From contig OY282608.1 of NCBI GenBank assembly GCA_958298945.1, positions 59,496,951 to 59,560,950 of the forward strand: a stretch of DNA of 64,000 nt. Reading direction: 5' to 3'. Under the pieces are notes generated by a model. The model saw only the letters and a program-made list of their open reading frames with translations. It was not told the DNA's origin and did not search any database. Position numbers and translations under genes: made by a program. This DNA is from Atherix ibis (lineage: Eukaryota; Arthropoda; Insecta; Diptera; Athericidae). This document shows, one piece after another, positions 56,521 to 64,000 of this stretch; position 1 is the stretch's first letter; each line of letters starts with the position of its first letter.

Positions 56521-59500
56521 AAACAAACCAACAAAGCAACAAACCAACAAACCAACAAACCAACAAACCAACAAACCAACAAACAAACAAACCAACAAAC
56601 CAACAAGCTAACAAACCAAAAAACCAATAAACCAAAAAAACCAACAAACCAACAAACGAACAAGCTAACAAACCAAAAAACCAATAAACCAAAAAACCAA
56701 CAAACCAACAAACGAACAAGCCAACAATCGAACAAACCAACAAATCAACAACCCAACAAGCCAACAAACCAACAAGCCAACAAACGAACAAACCAACAAA
56801 CAAACAAACCAACAAACCAACACACCAACAAACCAACAACTCAACCAACCCACAAACCTACAAACGAACAAACCAACAAACCAACAAGCCAACAAGCCTA
56901 CAAACCAACAAACGAACAAACCAACAAGCCAAAAAGCCAACAAACCAAAAAACCAACAAGCCAACAAACCAACAAACCAAAAAACCAACAAACGAACAAG
57001 CCAACAAACCAGCAAACCAACAAACCAACAAACCAACAAACCAACAAACCAACAAACGAACAAACCAACAAACCAATAAACCAACAAACAAAAAAACCTA
57101 CAAACCAAAAAACCAAAAAACCAACAAACCAACAAACCAACAAACCAACAAACCAACAAACCAACAAACCAACAAACCAACAAACCAACAAACCAACAAA
57201 CCAACAAACCAACAAACCAACAAACCAACAAACCAACAAACCAACAAACCAACAAACCAACAAACCAACAAACCAACAAACCAACAAACCAACAAACCAA
57301 CAAACCAACAAACCAACAAACCAACAAACCAACAAACCAACAAACCAACAAACCAACAAACCAACAAACCAACAAACCAAAAAACCAACAAACCAACAAA
57401 CCAACAAACCAACAAACCAACAAACCAACAAACCAACAAACCAACAAACCAACAAACCAACAAACGAACAAACCAACAAACCAACAAACCAACAAACCAA
57501 CAAACCAACAAACCAACAAACGAACAAACCAACAAGCCCACAAGCCAACAAGCCAACAAACCAACAAGCCAACAAACCAACAAACCAACAAACCAACAAA
57601 CGAACAAACCAACAAGCCAACAAGCCAACAAACCAAAAAACCAACAAGCCAACAAACCAACAAACCAACAATCCAACAAGCCAACAAGCCAACAAACCAA
57701 CAAACGAACAAACCAACAAGCCAACAAGCCAACAAACCAAAAAACCAACAAGCCAACAAACCAACAAACCAACAAACCAACAAATGAACAAACCAACAAA
57801 CGAACAAACCAACAAACCAACAAACCAACAAACCAACAAGCCAACAAACCAATAAGCCAACAAACCAACAAACCAACAAACCAAGAAACCAACAAACCAA
57901 CAAACCAACAAACCAACAAACCAACAAACGAACAAACAAACCAACAAACCAACGAACCAACAAACCAACAAGCCAACAAGCCAACAAATCAACAAACCAA
58001 CAAACCAACAAACCAACAAACCAACAAACCAACAAACCAACAAGCCAACAAACGAACAAACTAACAAATAAACAAACCAACAAACCAACAAACCAACAAA
58101 CCAACAAACCAACAAACCAACAAACGAACAAACCAACAAACCAACAAGCCAACAAACAAACAAACCAACAAACGAACCAACAAACCAACAAACCAACAAA
58201 CCAACAAACCAACAAACCAACAAACCAACAAACCAACAAACCAACAAACCAACAAACCAACAAACTAACAAACGAACAAACGAACAAACGAACAAACAAA
58301 CAAACAAACAAACCAACAAACCAACAAGCCAACAAGCCAACAAACCAACAAGCCAACAATCAAACAAACCAACAAAGCAACAAACCAACAAACCAACAAA
58401 CCAACAAACCAACAAACCAACAAACAAACAAACCAACAAACCAACAAGCTAACAAACCAAAAAACCAATAAACCAAAAAACCAACAAACCAACAAACGAA
58501 CAAGCTAACAAACCAAAAAACCAATAAACCAAAAAACCAACAAACCAACAAACGAACAAGCCAACAATCGAACAAACCAACAAATCAACAACCCAACAAG
58601 CCAACAAACCAACAAGCCAACAAACGAACAAACCAACAAACAAACAAACCAACAAACCAACACACCAACAAACCAACAACTCAACCAACCCACAAACCTA
58701 CAAACGAACAAACCAACAAACCAACAAGCCAACAAGCCTACAAACCAACAAACGAACAAACCAACAAGCCAAAAAGCCAACAAACCAAAAAACCAACAAG
58801 CCAACAAACCAACAAACCAAAAAACCAACAAACGAACAAGCCAACAAACCAGCAAACCAACAAACCAACAAACCAACAAACCAACAAACCAACAAACGAA
58901 CAAACCAACAAACCAATAAACCAACAAACAAAAAAACCTACAAACCAAAAAACCAAAAAACCAACAAACCAACAAACCAACAAACCAACAAACCAACAAA
59001 CCAACAAACCAACAAACCAACAAACCAACAAACCAACAAACCAACAAACCAACAAACCAACAAACCAACAAACCAACAAACCAACAAACCAACAAACCAA
59101 CAAACCAACAAACCAACAAACCAACAAACCAACAAACCAACAAACCAACAAACCAACAAACCAACAAACCAACAAACCAACAAACCAACAAACCAACAAA
59201 CCAACAAACCAACAAACCAAAAAACCAACAAACCAACAAACCAACAAACCAACAAACCAACAAACCAACAAACCAACAAACCAACAAACCAACAAACCAA
59301 CAAACGAACAAACCAACAAACCAACAAACCAACAAACCAACAAACCAACAAACCAACAAACGAACAAACCAACAAGCCCACAAGCCAACAAGCCAACAAA
59401 CCAACAAGCCAACAAACCAACAAACCAACAAACCAACAAACGAACAAACCAACAAGCCAACAAGCCAACAAACCAAAAAACCAACAAGCCAACAAACCAA

Positions 59501-59775
59501 CAAACCAACAATCCAACAAGCCAACAATCCAACAAGCCAACAAGCCAACAAACCAACAAACGAACAAACCAACAAGCCAACAAGCCAACAAACCAAAAAA
59601 CCAACAAGCCAACAAACCAACAAACCAACAAACCAACAAATGAACAAACCAACAAACGAACAAACCAACAAACCAACAAACCAACAAACCAACAAGCCAA
59701 CAAACCAATAAGCCAACAAACCAACAAACCAACAAACCAAGAAACCAACAAACCAACAAACCAACAAACCAACAA
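56085..59775. repeat. 1,840-bp tandem duplication
   Basis: The CTCAACC word (56,840/58,680) and the surrounding 56,858-57,091 and 58,698-58,931 segments match at +1,840 bp. The offset steps along the copy: 1,849 at the left end (CAACGAACC, 56,105/57,954), 1,841 after an 8-bp difference in an ACAA run, 1,840 after one extra A in the poly-A run near 56,634, and 1,856 on the right after a 16-bp doubling of an AATCC-GCC word near 59,511. The copies diverge near 56,085/57,935 and 57,921/59,777. The accumulated small indels suggest an older event than the 1,638-bp one. Confidence 0.87.
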
Positions 59776-61622
59776 ACGAACAAACCAACAAACCAACAAG
59801 CCAACAAACAAACAAACCAACAAACGAACTAACAAACCAACAAACCAACAAACGAACTAACAAACCAACAAACCAACGAACGAACTAACAAACCAACAAA
59901 CCAACGAACCAACAAACCAACAAGCCAACAAGCCAACAAATCAACAAACCAACAAACCAACAAACCAACAAACCAACAAACCAACAAACCAACAAACCAA
60001 CAAGCCAACAAACGAACAAACCAACAAATAAACAAACCAACAAACCAACAAACCAACAAACCAACAAACCAACAAACCAACAAACGAACAAACCAACAAA
60101 CCAACAAGCCAACAAACAAACAAACCAACAAACGAACCAACAAACCAACAAACCAACAAACCAACAAACGAACAAAGCAACAAACGAATAAACCAACAAA
60201 CCAACAAACCAACAAACCAACAAACTAACAAACCAACAAATCAACAAACCAACAAACTAACAAGCCAAAAAACCAAAAAACCAACAAACCAACAAACCAA
60301 CAAACCAACAAACGAACAAACCAACAAATCAACAAGCCAACAAACAAACAAATTAACAAACGAACCAACAAACCAACAAACCAACAAACCAACAAACCAA
60401 CAAACCAACAAACCAACAAACCAACAAACCAACAAACCAACAAACGAACAAACGAACAAACCAACAAACCAACAAGCCAACAAACAAACAAACCAACAAA
60501 CGAACCAATAAACCAACAAACCAACAAACCAACAAACCAACAAACCAACAAACCAACAAACCAACAAACCAACAAACCAACAAACCAACAAACCAACAAA
60601 CGAACAAACGAACAAACGAACAAACGAACAAACAAACAAACAAACAAACCAACAAACCAACAAGCCAACAAGCCAACAAATCAACAAGCCAACAAGCCAA
60701 CAAGCCAACAAACCAACAAACCAACAAACCAACAAACCAACAAACCAACAAACCAACAAACGAACAAACCAACAAACCAATAAACCAACAAACAAATAAA
60801 CCTACAAACCAACAAACCAACAAACCAACAAACCAACAAACCAACAAACCAACAAACCAACAAACCAACAAACCAACAACCCAACAAAGCAACAAACCAA
60901 CAAACCAACAAACCAACAAACCAACAAACCAACAAACCAACAAACCAACAAACCAACAAACCAACAAACCACCAACCCAAAAAACCAACAAACCAACAAA
61001 CCAACAACCCAACAAACCAACAAACCAACAAACCAACAAACCAACAAACCAACAAGCCAACAATCCAACAAACCAACAAGCCAACAAACCAAAAAACGAA
61101 CAAACCAACAAGCCAACAAACCAACATACCAACAAACCTACAAATAAACAAACGAACAAACCAACAAACAACAAACGAACAAACCAACAAACCAACAAAC
61201 CAACAAACGAACAAACCAACAAACCAACAAACCAACAAGCCAACAAACCAACAAACCAACAAACCAACAAACCAACAAACTAACAAGCCAACAAACCAAA
61301 AAACCAACAAACCAAAAAACCAACAAACCAACAAACGAACAAACCAACAAACCAACAAACCAACAAACCAACAAACCAACAAGCCAACAAGCCAACAAAC
61401 CAACAAACGAACAAACCAACAAGCCAACAATCCAACAAACCAAAAAACCAACAAGCCAACAAACCAACAAACCAACAAACCAACAAACGAACAAACAAAC
61501 AAACGAACAAACCAACAAACCAACAAACCAACAAACCAACAAGCCAACAAACCAACAAGCCAACAAACCAACAAACCAACAAACCAAGAAACCAACAAAC
61601 CAACAAACCAACAAACCAACAA

Positions 61623-63245
61623 ATGAACAAACCAACAAACGAACAAACCAACAAACCAACAAACCAACAAACCAACAAACCAACAAACCAACAAGCCAAC
61701 AAACCAACAAACCAACAAACCAACAAACCAACAAACCAACAAACCAACAAACCAACAAACGAACAAACCAACAAACCAACAAACGAACAAACTAACAAAC
61801 CAACAAGCCAACAAACAAACAAACCAACAAACGAACTAACAAACCAACAAACCAACGAACCAACAAACCAACAAGCCAACAAGCCAACAAATCAACAAAC
61901 CAACAAACCAACAAACCAACAAACCAACATACCAACAAGCCAACAAGCGAACAAACAAACAAATAAACAAACCAACAAACCAACAAACCAACAAACCAAC
62001 AAACCAACAAACCAACAAACGAACAAACCAACAAACCAACAAACAAACAAACCAACAAACGAACCAACAAACCAACAAACCAACAAACCAACAAACGAAC
62101 AAAGCAACAAACGAATAAACCAACAAACCAACAAACCAACAAATCAACAAACCAACAAACTAACAAGCCAACAAACCAAAAAACCAACAAACCAACAAAC
62201 GAACAAACTAACAGACCAACAAGCCAACAAACAAACAAACCAACAAACGAACCAACAAACCAACAAACCAACAAACCAACAAACCAACAAACGAACAAAG
62301 CAACAAACGAATAAACCAACAAACCAACAAACCAACAAACCAACAAATGAACAAACCAACAAACCAACAAGCCAACAAACAAACAAACCAACAAACGAAC
62401 CAACAAACCAACAAACCAACAAACCAACAAACGAACAAAGCAACAAACGAATAAACCAACAAACCAACAAACCAACAAACCAACAAACCAACAAACCAAC
62501 AAACCAACAAACCAACAAACCAACAAACCAACAAACCAACAAACGAACAAACCAACAAACCAACAAGCCAACAAACAAACAAACCAACAAACGAACCAAC
62601 AAACCAACAAACCAACAAACCAACAAACGAACAAAGCAACAAACGAATAAACCAACAAACCAACAAACCAACAAACCAACAAACCAACAAACCAAGAAAC
62701 CAACAATCCAACAAACCAACAAACCAACAAACGAACAAACCAACAAACCAACAAACGAACAAACCAACAAACCAACAAGCCAACAAACAAACAAACCAAC
62801 AAACGAACTAACAAACCAACAAACCAACGAACCAACAAACCAACAAGCCAACAAGCCAACAAATCAACAAACCAACAAACCAACAAACCAACAAACCAAC
62901 AAACCAACAAACCAACAAACCAACAAGCCAACAAACGAACAAACTAACAAATAAACAAACCAACAAACCAACAAACCAACAAACCAACAAACCAACAAAC
63001 CAACAAACGAACAAACCAACAAACCAACAAGCCAACAAACAAACAAACCAACAAACGAACCAACAAACCAACAAACCAACAAACCAACAAACCAACAAAC
63101 CAACAAACCAACAAACCAACAAACCAACAAACCAACAAACCAACAAACCAACAAACGAACAAACGAACAAACGAACAAACAAACAAACAAACAAACCAAC
63201 AAACCAACAAGCCAACAAGCCAACAAACCAACAAGCCAACAATCA
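61623..63245. repeat. Spaced duplication, right arm
   Basis: This is the partner of the segment starting at 54,891. The rare words ACATACC (near 55,195 and 61,927), CGAACTAAC and the repeated GCAACAAACGAATAAACC pairs appear in the same order. Several GAACAAAGCAACAAACG words occur within it, at about 62,100, 62,290, 62,430 and 62,630, so the arm carries its own internal sub-repeats of about 150-200 bp. Confidence 0.8.
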
Positions 63246-64000
63246 AACAAACCAACAAAGCAACAAACCAACAAACCAACAAACCAACAAACCAACAAAC
63301 CAACAAACAAACAAACCAACAAACCAACAAGCTAACAAACCAAAAAACCAATAAACCAAAAAACCAACAAACCAACAAACGAACAAGCCAACAATCGAAC
63401 AAACCAACAAATCAACAACCCAACAAGCCAACAAACCAACAAGCCAACAAACGAACAAACCAACAAACAAACAAACCAACAAACCAACAAACCAACAAAC
63501 CAACAAACCAACAAACGAACAAACCAACAAACCAAAAAGTCAACAAACAAACAAACCAACAAACAAACCAACAAACCAACAAACCAACAAACCAACAAAC
63601 CAACAAACCAACAAACCAACAAACCAACAAACCAACAAACCAACAAACCAACAAACCAACAAACGAACAAACGAACAAACCAACAAACAAACAAACCAAC
63701 AAACTAACAAGCCAACAAGCCAACAAACCAACAAGCCAACAAACGAACAAACCAACAAACCAACAAACCAACAAACCAACAAACCAACAAACCAACAAAC
63801 CAACAAACCAACAAACCAACAAACCAACAAACCAACAAACCAACAAACCAACAAACCAACAAACCAACAAACCAACAAACCAACAAACCAACAAACCAAC
63901 AAACCAACAAACCAAGAAACCAACAAACCAACAAACCAACAAACCAACAAACCAACAAACCAACAAACCAACAAACCAACAAACCAACAAACGAACAAAC

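Larger units (their letters stand above)
1..64000. repeat. 8-bp simple satellite array, unit ACCAACAA / TTGTTGGT
   Basis: The whole window is a head-to-tail array of ACCAACAA and its point variants, always in the same orientation; I saw no inverted segment. Recurrent variants by unit position are A1>G (GCC), C2>T (ATC), C2>A (AAC), C2>G (AGC), C3>G (ACG), C3>A (ACA), C3>T (ACT), A4>T (CCT), C6>A (poly-A), C6>T (AATAA), C6>G (AAGAA), A7>C and A8>C. Phase is reset by 4-bp half units and rare 1-bp indels. The + strand is essentially A/C only, so it has almost no self-complementarity and cannot form the stems of terminators, tRNAs or CRISPR repeats. The perfect unit is 37.5% GC. No unique sequence, transposon or gene interrupts the array except the block at 53,596-53,940. 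Size and hierarchy indicate a eukaryotic satellite; the species is unknown. Confidence 0.98.
53941..64000. repeat. Right satellite domain, family II words
   Basis: Regular units resume at once after the degenerate block with the same ACGAACAAACAAAAACC word found in its sisters. The domain is rich in CGAACCAAC and CGAACTAAC phase slips, GAACAAAGCAAC, and AATCAAAC. It contains the 1,840-bp tandem duplication and both arms of the 6.73-kb spaced duplication. The array runs through the right edge of the window, where a perfect run crosses 63,752-63,913 and nothing signals an end. Confidence 0.85.

Noticed and set aside
753..62954. Plus-strand TNQQTNKP frames resembling a Q/N-rich prion-like protein, several starting at a real ATG
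   Set aside because: The ATG triplets are single-base variants of the unit (ATGCC or ATGAAC) repeated by HOR copying, and the frame is the same 24-bp cycle. Neighbouring copies differ by phase slips that would shift a true reading frame.
1007..63998. Hundreds of long minus-strand frames encoding LVCWFVGL-type repeats, up to about 800 codons
   Set aside because: They occur in all frames at once, overlap each other, use TTG or GTG starts offered by the repeat itself, and end only where a unit variant makes a stop. There is no codon bias, domain, promoter or boundary. They are the satellite read as protein.
1..64000. Telomeric repeat array
   Set aside because: The G-rich strand is GGTTTGTT, which matches no telomere repeat I know. 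The array has kilobase HORs and many variants and does not end in the window. A highly unusual telomere cannot be strictly excluded without the chromosome end.
1..64000. CRISPR array
   Set aside because: There are no unique spacers, no palindromic repeat and no cas gene. The period is 8 bp.
1..64000. A previously undescribed gene system such as defence, secretion or biosynthesis
   Set aside because: No bounded gene exists in the window, so nothing can support such a system. The interest lies in satellite architecture only.
1..64000. Assignment to Drosophila or another named taxon from the A/C-biased short satellite
   Set aside because: The resemblance is one of style only. The unit is 8 bp, not the 7-bp units known from the virilis group, and no unique sequence is present to identify a species.

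Overview
This window contains no gene, RNA, mobile element or regulatory site that I can support. It is 64 kb of one simple-sequence satellite. The unit is the 8-mer ACCAACAA (other strand TTGTTGGT), about 8,000 copies, and both window edges lie inside the array. Apart from one 345-bp block, every stretch is this unit or a one-base variant of it. The + strand is almost purely A and C. An array of this size with nested duplications points to eukaryotic heterochromatin (pericentromere, sex or B chromosome, or a large intercalary block). Nothing here identifies the species. The nearest analogues in style that I know are the A/C-strand-biased 7-bp satellites of the Drosophila virilis group, but the unit differs and I claim no relationship.

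Layout. Variant units (mainly GCCAACAA, ACGAACAA, ACCAAAAA, ACAAACAA, ATCAACAA, ACTAACAA, ACCAATAA) are not scattered at random. They form fixed words that recur every 1-3 kb, so the array has a higher-order repeat (HOR) structure. 1-1,450 is a mixed left segment with a 368-bp duplication. 1,450-11,600 is family I with two alternating unit types, marked by CATG and CCGG. 11,600-23,965 is family I with the GCCATC marker at 1.5-2.7 kb spacing. 23,966-34,700 is family II (markers GGAAC, CATTAAAC, CTTAA, TCGAAC). 34,700-39,935 is a family I island holding a 2,329-bp tandem duplication. 39,936-53,595 is family II again, with a 1,638-bp tandem duplication and, from about 48.9 kb, a subfamily marked by AAAAAGTCAAC and CTCAACC. 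53,596-53,940 is a degenerate C-rich block. 53,941-64,000 resumes the array, with a 1,840-bp tandem duplication and a 6.73-kb spaced duplication.

How the parts relate. Amplification appears to have acted at several scales: 4 bp (ACCA and ACAA half units), 8 bp (runs of one variant), 0.4 kb, 1.6-2.3 kb and about 6.7 kb. The degenerate block is not an insertion. It sits where sister units carry an ordinary tract of similar length and keeps the order of their rare G and T bases, so I read it as a corrupted or miscalled copy.

Coding potential. Eight is not a multiple of three and the unit has no stop codon in any frame on either strand, so the array is open in all six frames. It yields fictitious octapeptide repeats (TNQQTNKP on +, LVCWFVGL on -). 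None of these is a gene.
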